The notes beneath the pieces were generated by a model. That model had not been told where the DNA came from. It ran no database searches and saw only the letters and a program-made list of their open reading frames with translations. DNA of 64,000 nucleotides from Branchiostoma floridae (Eukaryota; Chordata; Leptocardii; Amphioxiformes; Branchiostomatidae), in the NCBI RefSeq assembly GCF_000003815.2, contig NC_049994.1, positions 15,170,659-15,234,658 of the forward strand, read 5' to 3'. Shown here in pieces: positions 20,401 to 30,017 of the stretch. The position numbers were made by a program, and so were the translations under genes. Positions within the stretch are counted from its first letter, which is position 1, and each line of letters starts with the position of its first letter.

Positions 20401-23400
20401 CAATCTTAAGTGAATGGAGAATAACTCAAGAACAGGTGGACGGAAAGGTCATAAATTTTGGTATGTAGATTCCGTGATGCATGACATCATTAGATGGTAT
20501 TATGCAAATCTTAATCTAATCTGCAAAATTAATGAGCAGATTTTATGATCCCGTCCAGTTCCATGATAGGACTATTTAAACATGTGACATATGTAACTGA
20601 GAAGGAGAAGAACATTAATATAGATAGGAAATTATGCAATTGAAGACCTACTTTGCATAGTCAACGACAAAATGCTCCATAATGGGAACTCCGTAATTCA
20701 TACCTAATTGAACATGCCTGAAATAACCTGAGGTTAGCATAAATGGTAGAATAGACATACAGTTACATTATTTTGATAAGGGAAACTTTACTTTCTGACC
20801 TGTAATCTTGTAGACCTCGTTTCCCCAAGGCCCGCCTTCGCCGTCCGCCGCACAGGCTGTGGAAGGGCCATGTCTGTTAAATGTGTTGAGCCCGTCAGCA
20901 GACCCGAAACACTGTCCTCCATTCTGAACAGCAAACACGGTGAAACCACGAGAACTGGCTACCTGGTAACACTTCTCTATGGGGTTTTGACGGGAATAGT
21001 AGCTGCTGCCATCCAGACGTTCATCTGATCCCTCCAGAATCGGAAGGGCGCGGGTATATGAGTCCCTCCAGCAACCCAGGCTGATGTACTTGCTCACTGT
21101 GTGAGGAAGGAAGTATTTCGGTCATTGTCGAATGGATTTTCTACACTTGTTCTTTCATCAGTTAGGTTGTATTGGTGGTCTTGGTCTAAGGACCGTGTTA
21201 TAATTTCATTTCCATCAAGTTAGAAGTGCGCTACAATCAAGTTGTCGGTGTAATTTCTTACAGGGGGAGTACGTCCTATAGGACACTCGAAACGTATGAA
21301 TCAGAGAGTAATTCAGCGATACCGTGGGAACAAAAGATGACGTTTTACGGCTGAATTGCGATATTATTTAATAAACCACATTCTTCAAGCGTCTTGTGGT
21401 TCCCAGACGCCCAGCATTAAGCGTCTACTGTGTCTAGTTCAGGTTGACACAAAAGAGCGTCTGCTAATAGATGTAATATATTTCGTGTACCGATTCAGCA
21501 CGTTTACAATCATGTCTCACTAAATCCCACCATATCATGTCATTCTCTGCTGTCAGCATCGTCGAAAGGCCCTATTTCCTTACCTGTTTCGGCGAAGACC
21601 TCGACCTCACAAATCTGCAGATTTTCGGACCGGCCCATCACCTGAATCAGATGGAAACAACAGATTAGTAAAGACACAGTCGGAAACCGCACCGGTCAAC
21701 CTTGAACTCTCAAAACTCATACAGAGAGCAAGACTGTGTTGGCTTGCTTTTTTTTTTTACTTAATGGTCACCACGCAACAATACCTGAAGGTCATTTCAA
21801 GATGTGACCTAAAGGCCACTCCAAGTTGAAGTGTTACACTGGAACTGTCCTAGGTCAGAAACATCATGAATTAGACCAGCTCAAGTGCTCACTAAGAGTG
21901 AGGACTAACTGACCCAAAGGCGAAGCAGGGGTTACAAATGCCGAGGCTGAAACTTCCCAGGGTGGTACTGAACTGCAACCTCCTACGCAGGGACATCCAG
22001 CAGCCAAACTGCCTGTCTGGATGTGCCCTGCTATTTCAACCGTCACTCTTAGTCTTAGTTCTTGTGGACGCCCCCCCTCCCAAACTAGCTGTTAGCCAAT
22101 TAGAGAATAGGCTTTCCGTTTTTAAAAGCTGTCTCGCATGTATGATGGTAACCTCAATGATATTTATGGTCATTTATAAGCAGGGCGGTCAGGAACTAAG
22201 GGTGACGTTTGAAAGAAAAGGGCACATCCAGACAGGCAGTTTGGCTGTTGGATGTCCCTGCGTAGGAGCTCGAGGATGCCTGAACTGGAAAAAATGACAT
22301 GGAGGAGAACTGTAGAGCGAGACCATGCTAAGATGTGATGCACCTGGAGGGGGTGCAACGGACAGGAGTAGACAGAAAAGGGTGGCGAATAATGGCGGCC
22401 CTTCTCAGCGGCCCTTCTCAGCGAATGCGATGCTAGCGTGTGGCAACGATGATAATGATGATGATGATGATGATTACCTGAATGGACACATAACGGCCGG
22501 ACATCGGCTGGTCGCAGTACACCACGATGGTTGCTCCATTGGCTGGACGTGCCGTGTAAGTCTCCCCACACTGGTCATTCTGGGCCAAGTTCTCGTCCGG
22601 GCCAACTCGCACCTGGAAGTTTCGCAGTCGCTCTCCTACAAATGTAATCCATTGAAAAGGCCTTTTAATGTGGACATCCGGGTAATAGATATGCCAAAAA
22701 CAGTCCCTCAATTGGATTTGCTTTTGGAAACTACCAGACGTTACAGCTAGCTTCCACTCTCTTTCGTCAGTGACACTGAGGAGATATTCTTGAACAGCAG
22801 GTTAATACCGTAACTATGAATTGATATCTATATTAGGTGAAGATAGTTTACATATTTTAGATTTCGCCATGGCTAATGACATGGTTCGCCATCTTGGATT
22901 TTGACCCATTACGTCATCAAATGAATTATGAATAACTAATTTAGATAGGGTTAAGGATCTGGCCTTGCGTAGCGTAACGGTAGGATGTTTGTCTTTAAGT
23001 CCTGTATTTCAGTTCCCTTATATACTCTGACGTTGTGCTCTAGGGAAAGGCTCTTCAAATCCTTACTTCACTCAGGTGTAAATGAGTACCTAGCTTCGGT
23101 TGGGGACGTCCCTTGGATTTTACGTTAAATTGAGGCCGCTAATGTGTTGACACTGAAGAACCGGGTACATTCACCTAAACACGTAAAAGAACCCATAACC
23201 ACACCTATGCAAAGAGTATGGGTCCTTCCTGGTGTGGGTGGATCAATCAATTAAAAAAAGTTAAAGTTTGCCAATACGTCTAAGATGCGTAGGGTGGCGC
23301 CCAAATCCACTTCGAAGCCCTTGGGCCACACATTTGTGCAAGTCACTACAGCAGGGGGCTGGTCCGCTGGTAGTGATGTGTGTTTAACTTCCATACTCTT

Positions 23401-26400
23401 CCTCATTAGTCCTGAGTGCTGAGCAGAGAAAGCAGCATGTACCATTTTAGAGTCTTTGGTATGACTCGGCCGGGGATCGAACTCACGACCTACCGTATGC
23501 AAGGCGAACACACTACCCACTCGGCCATTGCACCGGTACAATTACAAAAATTAACGGTTAACTTAAATACAAACCTCGTGTGCTGCGCCATATGGTGCCT
23601 TACAGGGTAAACAAACAAACAAACAAACAAAATTAAACTAACCACAGCAGTCGCCCCTGTTCAGAACGCTGACCCGATTAACGGTGTAGGAGTCCGCACC
23701 ACCCAGGTCCACCTTCCACCACGGCTCATACACCCGATTCGTGTGGAGGCACTGGTTGTACCAGGAAACGCTTGTCCCTCTGGAGCCGTCCACGGCCTTT
23801 CCGGGTCCCCAATGTGATGGATGAGAGCTTGCTGTTGCTGTCTTACCCTGGGCGACGTTACTTTCTGTAAGGAAACACCGATAGAGAATAATATATATCC
23901 AAGCAGATCCTATGGTAGCATAAGATAGTATCAAAAGCTGTCAGAGGAGTGAAGCCGGGCATAGGAGTTTATTTGGGTACCCAGTAGCTGAGGACCCCCT
24001 TTGGCCATTTATACTCCTTAGCCAGCTTTGAATCTTATTCCACTGGTAAATATGCCTGGAGATTAGATTGGGGTAAAGTAGTAGTGGACAAACTCAAGTC
24101 AATCGTAAATACTTTTGCCACATCTTCGGAAATTTGTTGGGATGGTGTACAGAATCTCCTCTGGGTCTATGAACGAGAACCTGGTGAATCCAGCGTCTCG
24201 TTTGAATATATGGCATAAGTTGACTTGAGGTTGTCCACCACTACATTGCCTAACGATGGAAACATACAAAATGTGTTGTCCACACACACACACACGCGCG
24301 CTCGCAAGCGCGCACACACACACACACGCGCGCGCGCGCAAGCGCACACACACACACACACACACATACAGATTACATCACGATCGGGTCCTAATAAATA
24401 TATCAACATATATCATTACATGGTATAAAAACATATCGTTGAGCAAAAGCTCAAAGTTCTTGTATACCCACCTATGATACAGCGGTATGACGCTTCCAAG
24501 TACTTCTGCACACCCCAGCAGGGGTCGCCGAAGACGGAGGCAGTGGCCCGCACGGCGCACTGCCGTTTGCCCTGGCAGGCTCCCCGTACCACTGACAGAC
24601 TGCTGGCTGCCCGGCAGTCGGCACGACAGGTGGAGCATGGGCAGGCGTGGTCGGTCGACGTGCGGCCGTAGTTGGCGTCCAAGATCAGGAGCGTCTTTCC
24701 CTCCGCGCACGACAGCTGCAAGGTGCCACTCTCACCACAGGCGTAGGCTGTTGCTGTATCAATGTTTGAGAATCAATGTTGTCAGTATAAAGGCGCGGTC
24801 ACATAAGGTACGCTCCAACCGCACATGTGTCAAGCTTGCGTCACTGCGGGGTTCGTTCATTGCGTCACTGCTGTGTTATTTTCTCCGATTTTTTATAATT
24901 TAGATATTGCGTAATAGGTAAACTTATGACTTAGAAGTCGACAAAATATATCAAAAGAAAAGAAATTCCGTTCTTTATCTCTGAAATTCGTTGAGCATCT
25001 TTCGAACCCCGCAGTGACGCAAGCTTGACACAAGTGCGGTGGGAGCGCACCTATAGGTCGTGCGATCGTCGTATTATTTTATGCCGTAGGATTTTCAAGC
25101 AGGCCGTTACGACAGAACAAACCACCGACATGGACCCAAGACAGCACTTTGTGTACCAAGACAGTTTACATTTGTAGGAGACATACATTTTTTACATGCA
25201 AAATGCCCGAAGTTAGCCACCGTACGACGATCGCACGACCTATGTGACTACGCCCTAACTCAACAGAAAGGGTAGTGGTTGTAATCCGGTCGAATCGCCG
25301 GTTCTACGAATCAGTGTAGATCTGGATTGGAATATATTTGTCGACGGAGACGCCAACACCCCCATTCCTTAAAGTAGTGTGTTAACATCCATGGGCAGCT
25401 ATTTTGTTCATGATTTCATGTTTTATGTCAGCTGTATGTAGACACTACAGGAAGAATGCTTGCCCCTAGCAAGGAGGTTACAAAGCAGACCTTCAATAAA
25501 TCGACAAAAAATGTCTTTAAACTATAACATAAGTAATGTTTACCTTCACATGGTCTAACTGTAGTCTGTTTATTCTTACTAGACATATGCATGTATAGGA
25601 TGACCATCCTCTCTTGCTCTGTCCTAACATACTTGCAACATAATGTGATTAAACACCACAGGGTGCCTGCTTCATTACCAGTAACCATGGTGACCGCTGT
25701 CTGGTCCAGGCCATTGACCTTATTTGTATCGAGAAAAAAAGGAGCAAAAAAAAACAACCTTTCCCTTCCTTGAAGGTTACCATAAAAAGGGCCATGGTGC
25801 TGATGGAAAGAGCTAAAAAGTTCCACTAGGACGACGCTCTCGCCGCGCTCTCTTTGTGACATAGAATTTGACAGACCGCTCAACGAATTGTATAGAAAAG
25901 AAACGAAGGTTTTAATAAACACTTTGTGTATTTTGTTGTCTTCTTAATCACACTTTCACGTTTAGTATGATATACCCAACAGTGTGAAAGCGAAGGTTAC
26001 ACATATTATGTTTAGGTCTCAGAGAGAGCGCAGCGTGATCGCCGTCTAGTGGAAAGGGGCACTCAGGAATCTTACCATGCGGCGGGCCGAAGACGAATCT
26101 CTGTGACAATGAGTGGTCCCGGGTGTGGGCTACCTGCTCCATCGCCCCGTCAATCTTAGCCTTCACCTCTAACATCAGACCTAGTGGATGTCGTATAAAA
26201 AAAAGACATTATTAAACGGATTTGTTCAATGCAAGGTCATTTAAGCGAAATTTAAGTTCATGATGGAAATTATTTTGCTAGGAGATAAACATAGCGGTGA
26301 ACACTGTTTTTGACGGCCTGAAGATTGTGTATAGGAGGAAAACAGTTATCATCGAGAGCTAGAGAGTTCCATTGTTTGGCAGTCTGACGAAAGAACACTG

Positions 26401-26792
26401 CACGAAAAGGCAGATTTCCGCTTTGCAAACGATAATCCCTTCACGACACGGGAAGTGTGCAACAGTGGGGACGCTTGGACTCTTCGAGTGTCCTATTGTG
26501 CGCACAGCTTTTCAACATTGAGCACGGGGGATAGACAGTCCGTGGAAACCCGTGCCCACGGTGAGGACACGTCAGCTTTCACCTTCGTGCACAAAGTTGG
26601 GAACTTGTTGAAATCTGCCTTTTCGAGCAGTATAACATTGTGCATAAAGATCTTCGTTAACCGCTAAGGACGATCCTACTGACTTTGCAACTGGGCCGCT
26701 TCCTGCTTAGTTAATCCGTACACATTCGGGCTTGACCACATCACAGCAAAGTACAGGAGAACGAAGGCCTTGCTGTACGTCCAGTTTCCCAT
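17152..26792 (-). CDS. Gene B: secreted SUEL + F-type lectin with two WSC-like modules
   Basis: Exons 26684-26792, 26076-26180, 24472-24747, 23643-23864, 22478-22635, 21584-21641, 20800-21096 and 17152-17454 join in phase to 509 uninterrupted codons. Architecture: signal peptide, linker, SUEL lectin (ANYGRT and FGDPC-WGVQKYL motifs), F-type lectin (WWKVDLGG, NRGDCC then GER), two 4-Cys WSC-like modules. The product should be secreted and able to bind two sugar types. It sits head-to-head with gene D, about 1.5 kb away, the same layout as A with E. The large 3.3-kb intron before the last exon has no recognisable coding content. The last exon may be terminal by reading through to a stop at 17096-17098 (tail TLVNGVRVQMKFLLSK). 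Confidence 0.8.
17455..20799 (-). other. Gene B large intron
   Basis: 3.3 kb between modules B2 and B1. No exon recognised. A B-box-like ttcgaatccc at 18536 suggests a SINE head, and an inverted pair gcataagatag/ctatcttatgc encloses 18773-18845. The WSC-intron block recurs at 17505-17640 and 20400-20760. Confidence 0.55.
20800..21096 (-). CDS. Gene B exon 7: WSC-like module B1
   Basis: 297-bp phase 1-1 exon starting SKYISLGCWRD after a cctcacacag acceptor, with all four Cys and a NEVYKIT end. The read-through tail is short (QKVKFPLSK then stop), as in A1 and C2. Confidence 0.8.
21584..21641 (-). CDS. Gene B exon 6: F-type lectin, C-terminal strand
   Basis: 58-bp exon, phase 0-1, encoding VMGRSENLQICEVEVFAET; identical length and phase to the exons at 8225 and 38451. 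Confidence 0.78.
21981..22268. mobile_element. Long-TIR MITE, copy 1
   Basis: cctacgcagggacatccagc at the left, inverted at 22249-22267; TIRs extend about 80 bp, including ccaaactgcctgtctggatg. Confidence 0.85.
22478..22635 (-). CDS. Gene B exon 5: F-type lectin, middle part
   Basis: 158-bp exon, phase 1-0. Begins GERLRNFQVRVGPDE, completing the RGDCCGER motif, and ends CDQPMSGRYVSIQ before donor gtaatc. The donor is embedded in a GAT/ATC microsatellite. Confidence 0.8.
22965..23240 (+). mobile_element. SINE copy in gene B intron
   Basis: ttgcgtagcgtaacggtagg head, gtacctagcttcggttgggg, aacacgtaaaagaaccc, gtgggtggatcaat. Positional counterpart of the copy at 39570. Confidence 0.75.
23251..23548 (-). 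mobile_element. tRNA-derived SINE, minus strand
   Basis: Minus-strand head ggtgcaatggccgagtgggt with A box tggccgagtgg and B box gagttcgatcc; the tail runs down to about 23251. No CCA-type acceptor stem closes it, so not a functional tRNA gene. Confidence 0.72.
23643..23864 (-). CDS. Gene B exon 4: F-type lectin, N-terminal part
   Basis: 222-bp phase 1-1 exon, SNVAQGKTATASS to NRGDCC. Relative to C it has two extra residues in the loop after WWKVDLG (GADSY), so His to Arg of RGD is 28 residues instead of the canonical 26; everything else of the fucose motif is kept. Confidence 0.82.
24282..24367. repeat. (CA)n/(CG)n microsatellite
   Basis: Alternating cacaca and cgcgcg tracts; a potential Z-DNA-forming run. 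Confidence 0.95.
24472..24747 (-). CDS. Gene B exon 3: SUEL/rhamnose-binding lectin domain
   Basis: 276-bp phase 1-1 exon with AYACGESGT, canonical ANYGRT, CRADCRAASSLSVV and VFGDPC-WGVQKYL ending SYRC. Complete SUEL domain with additional central Cys (CPCSTC). Confidence 0.85.
24789..25258. mobile_element. MITE GGGCGCGGTCACATA family, copy B
   Basis: Ends aaggcgcggtcacataaggt and inverse tatgtgactacgccct; internal gtcaagcttgcgtcactgcg is also inverted inside (cgcagtgacgcaagcttgac). About 470 bp, no coding. Confidence 0.85.
26076..26180 (-). CDS. Gene B exon 2: helical linker
   Basis: 105-bp phase 1-1 exon, SLMLEVKAKIDGAMEQVA..., close to the gene A exon at 43209-43313. Confidence 0.75.
26684..26792 (-). 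CDS. Gene B exon 1: signal peptide
   Basis: ATG at 26792, MGNWTYSKAFVLLYFAVMW, ends phase 1 at donor gtcagt. Upstream of the ATG a cttattcttag tract could be the acceptor of a 5' UTR intron. Confidence 0.82.
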
Positions 26793-28288
26793 GTTGGCCA
26801 TTCTTGGGCTAAGAATAAGAATAAGAATAAGAAAGACAACGTTAACCATTAGGCGTATTTGTTAAGGATGATAACTTGCAAAAGTGTGCGGTCATGTAGA
26901 GTAACGACAGTGTGTTCAGCTCAGATCCAAACGATCCATATGGTTCGAATATTGTCGTGTCCAAAGGAAAGGCACGATCATGTGTCCAAAGGAAAGGCAC
27001 GTTCCTCACTCCACCCAAGTGTAGAAAAATGGGGTACCTGACGTCGGCTGGGAAGGTAAAAGGCGATGGGAAGAGAGGTTTGGGCTCTGCTTCCGAATAA
27101 AAATCCTAGACACAGTGGATGGCCACCTATGGCCTTAAAAAGGCATTGGGACTGGACTACCGGTCACCTGTACCTTTACCCTCTTTATACTTGCCAACGG
27201 TAATGAACTCTCTGTTTCAGTTTTACCTATAACACACGAATCAACGCTATAACTATAAAGTTAACATAATGTAAAGCATAGGTTCTATTCCTAACATCCC
27301 TGGCTAGACGTTGTGTCCGTATTTAAGGCATGGAACTTTCCCCCACTACGCCCAGGTACCTGGCATCGGTTGGGAAGGTAAAATCTGATAGGCGGTGGAA
27401 GGAGAAGGATGGGTTTATGACAGTATGGTCCACTGCCTTTTAACCCTAAAAGGCTTTGGGAACTTTAACTTTTACCTATATATTTAAGGATGGCTTTCCA
27501 TGACTTACCTTGTCTATAAGGGCTTCTCTACATGGACGTAGTGCTGACGAACCCCTACATGACCATCTGACGTCTGGTCTTTGTGCAACATACAATGTAT
27601 GTTGTTGGCATCCTTCTGTCTCATACAATGCATCTAACAACGTTTAAAACGTCATTACTTATCTGTTGTAACTATGTAACGTGACCACAAGGGTGTTCAT
27701 GTCGGCAGGCCTTCACCTTAAAGCAACAATGTACTAACAACTTTAATTCAAAACTTCATTACTTGTCTGTTGTAATTACATCACGTGAACAAAGGGGCGT
27801 TAATGTCGGCAAGGCTTTCAGCTTAAAGCAACAATGCACTCATTAGACGTTGATTCAAAGGAAATTAGGTACCTGTGAGGAAGGTCACATATTTCTGTTA
27901 ATGAGGTTCAATGCCAAGCAACCATTTGTTAAGGCATCGTAAACACATCCTAAATTCAATTTGTGTGGACGTGTTGTATAATGGAAGGGTTTTTAAGCCA
28001 ATATATAGTTCAAACGCCCTGAGTTGAAAGTCTGACTTTATACTGCTCTTGTTGAAGACTACATAATTTCCACCTTTACAAATTTATAAGGACTGTTTAT
28101 GTCTCAGAAAGAAGTCAATAAGTCAGTGTTTAGAGTCGTCTTTTAGACTACACACATGTCATAATGTTCTGCACAATTTTCCCGCCCTTGTCACATTTAC
28201 CTGCAAATAGCACTCGGGCAAAGGTTTGCCATTAACTTATTATTGTGTGTAAGACGATTCTAAATTTAGTCTTTACTACATTTACTAG
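26793..28288. promoter_or_regulatory. Divergent 5' region of genes B and D
   Basis: Homologous to the A/E intergenic region up to about 28.2 kb (shared SINE-like block 27290-27480 and the AACATACAATGTATG-rich stretch), but the part that carries the plus-strand signal exon in A/E is absent here. Confidence 0.45.
27295..27480 (+). repeat. SINE-like block, copy B/D
   Basis: tggctagacgttgtgtccg, ggtacctggcatcggttggg, aatctgataggcggtggaag. Confidence 0.65.
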
Positions 28289-28396
28289 GACGGATCTCAG
28301 AAGTGAAGGCTAAGATCGACAGGCTGACATTGCGGGTTGCACACACCCGGGAACATACCTTGTCACAGAGACTTCCGGCCTTCACACAGCCACATG
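28289..28396 (+). CDS. Gene D linker exon
   Basis: 108-bp phase 1-1 exon, RISEVKAKIDRLTLRVAHTR..., acceptor ttactag and donor gtatga. Closest in length to the gene C linker. Confidence 0.68.
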
Positions 28397-28410
28397 GTAT
28401 GATCGATTCA

Positions 28411-28690
28411 TCCTCCTACGAAGGAACATCCAACAGCCAAACCGCCTGTCTGGATGTACCTGCTTTCTCAACCGTCACTCTTAGTTCCTGACCGCCCTGC
28501 TTATGAATATTAATGAGCTTACCTTTATATATGCGAGACCCATTTTGAAAACAGAAAGGCCTATTCTCTGAATGGCTGACAGCTGGTTTGGGGGGGGGGG
28601 GGCGTCCACAGGAACTAAGAGTGACGGTTGAAAGAGCAGGGTACATCCAGACAGGCGGTTTGGCTGTTGGATGTCCCTGCGTAGGAGGAT
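28411..28690. mobile_element. Long-TIR MITE, copy 2
   Basis: cctacgaaggaacatccaac to gttggatgtccctgcgtagg, next to the gene D linker donor; interior has a run of 12 G. Confidence 0.85.
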
Positions 28691-28977
28691 GGATGGATTA
28701 TTCAGTGACATTTTACATTTCGTGTTTGTATTCATGGGAGGGAAACATGGAATTGTTTTTGCCCCGCTCCCTGCTTTTCTTCCCCAAACAAATGAGATCA
28801 ATGACCTGGTCCACAAGGCTGTCATCTTGATTACTGGAAAAGTAGCAGTCACTCTGTAGTGTTTGATTATAATTTCTGTTGAGATTTCTCTCTCCTGCAC
28901 CCGTATCTATTGTTTATCGTATCATGTATTATGTACTTTCTTGTTAACAAATATAGATAAACAAATCTCAGTTTCAG

Positions 28978-29344
28978 TTACTACAACCCTACCTGCAGCT
29001 GCGTCTTTAGCTGCAGGTTTGTGGCCCTTGAACTCACGTGCACAGCATGCAGCATCAGACATAACAGGAAACGGAAACGACGGGACAGCAACAGGGACCC
29101 AGTTAGCCACAGGTCCGTATGGCGACGCCGACGGAGCTTTCCTGTTTTCTGGAACTGCAGATTCCTACATTGACATTCCCAACAATGGCAAGTTGGATGT
29201 GCGCTACTCCTTCACCATGCTGGCACACATCTATCCTACCGGACGGGCTGGACCGATCTTCAGCTACGGCGGGAATACGAACGACTGGAACTGGGTACTG
29301 CAGTTGCACTTTTGGCAGCATACTCCACGAAACCTGCAGATGCG
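28978..29344 (+). CDS. Gene D LamG domain, first exon
   Basis: 367-bp exon, phase 1 in, phase 2 out, acceptor tttcag, donor gtaagt. Encodes GLWPLN, DITGNGNDGTATG, GAFLFSG, SYIDIPNNGKLDVRYSFT, the first half of a Laminin_G_3/pentraxin-like jelly roll. Confidence 0.75.
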
Positions 29345-29715
29345 GTAAGTTTACTTACCAGATACAAATCGAGCCGTTACAATTATCCCTTCTCATTCCA
29401 CTCCATGCTTATAACCATCTTCATTAAACACACTTATCCCTTGCTGACACTTTCTAATGATCGGACGGTCAGTCCCAAGCAAAAATTGTGCAAGAACATA
29501 TTTATTGATCACAGGATTGTTGGGAATGATCTTGAAAAAAACTTCATGACAGGAGCTTCCAGTCTACTCTCCGTTATTTTTTTTCTTATGTTCATCGTTG
29601 TCCGGAGACCATTGCCGTCATGGCAATAAAGTATTGTTAGTTTTGTTTTTCTGAATTCAGTTCGATTTCTTATCATCGTCATTGAATTGAATGGCATTAT
29701 CCCTGTCTGTTGTAG

Positions 29716-30017
29716 GCCGGCAAGCAGAGATGGGTACTTATCACCTGACATCCAGGCGAACGTGGTGCAACAGAACGCTTGGAACTACGTGGGTACAAGC
29801 TACGACAACGAAACAGGGAAGGGATCCATCTGGAACAACGGGAAACTGGCACGTGAACTACACATCGGAGTTGCCGACGTTGCAAGTCTGAACCCTGTCC
29901 GGGTGGGGGCGAATGCCGAAAATTCTCGGCGCTTCGCGGGGCGTATCTCCTGCCTGCAGCTGTACAACTACGCCATGACTCAAGAACAGATTGTCGCAGC
30001 TCGCGATGCGTGTAAAG
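29716..30017 (+). CDS. Gene D LamG domain, second exon
   Basis: 302-bp exon, phase 2 in, same length as gene E exon 4. Encodes WNYVGTSYDNETG, ARELHIGVADVASL, CLQLYNYAMTQEQIV and ends DACK. The base after 30017 is the first base of the LINE, so the expected gtgagt donor is absent. Confidence 0.72.

Larger units (their letters stand above)
28289..30017 (+). pseudogene. Gene D: LamG-type lectin gene remnant lacking leader and last donor
   Basis: Three exons match gene E in size and phase: linker 28289-28396, LamG first part 28978-29344 and LamG second part 29716-30017. No signal-peptide exon could be found upstream on the plus strand; comparison with the gene E region suggests the segment holding it is missing. 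The last exon runs without its donor GT directly into the 3' end of a LINE at 30018. Coding sequence itself has no stop or frameshift, so the damage may be recent, or the gene may use unseen exons. I infer a pseudogene or a truncated gene. Confidence 0.6.

Noticed and set aside
23448..23541. Possible functional tRNA gene on the minus strand
   Set aside because: A and B boxes are present, but the cloverleaf ends do not pair into an acceptor stem and a SINE-like body follows directly.
24099..24409. Cys/Val- or Thr/His-repeat open frames
   Set aside because: They are translations of the (CA)n/(CG)n microsatellite.
25591..25800. Open frames around ...DQTAVTMVTGNEAGTLW... near 25.7, 43.1 and 12.0 kb
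   Set aside because: The block recurs in the same intron of B, A and C, but reading frames are not kept (stops in the C, D and E versions) and no splice sites fit. I treat it as conserved or duplicated intron sequence.
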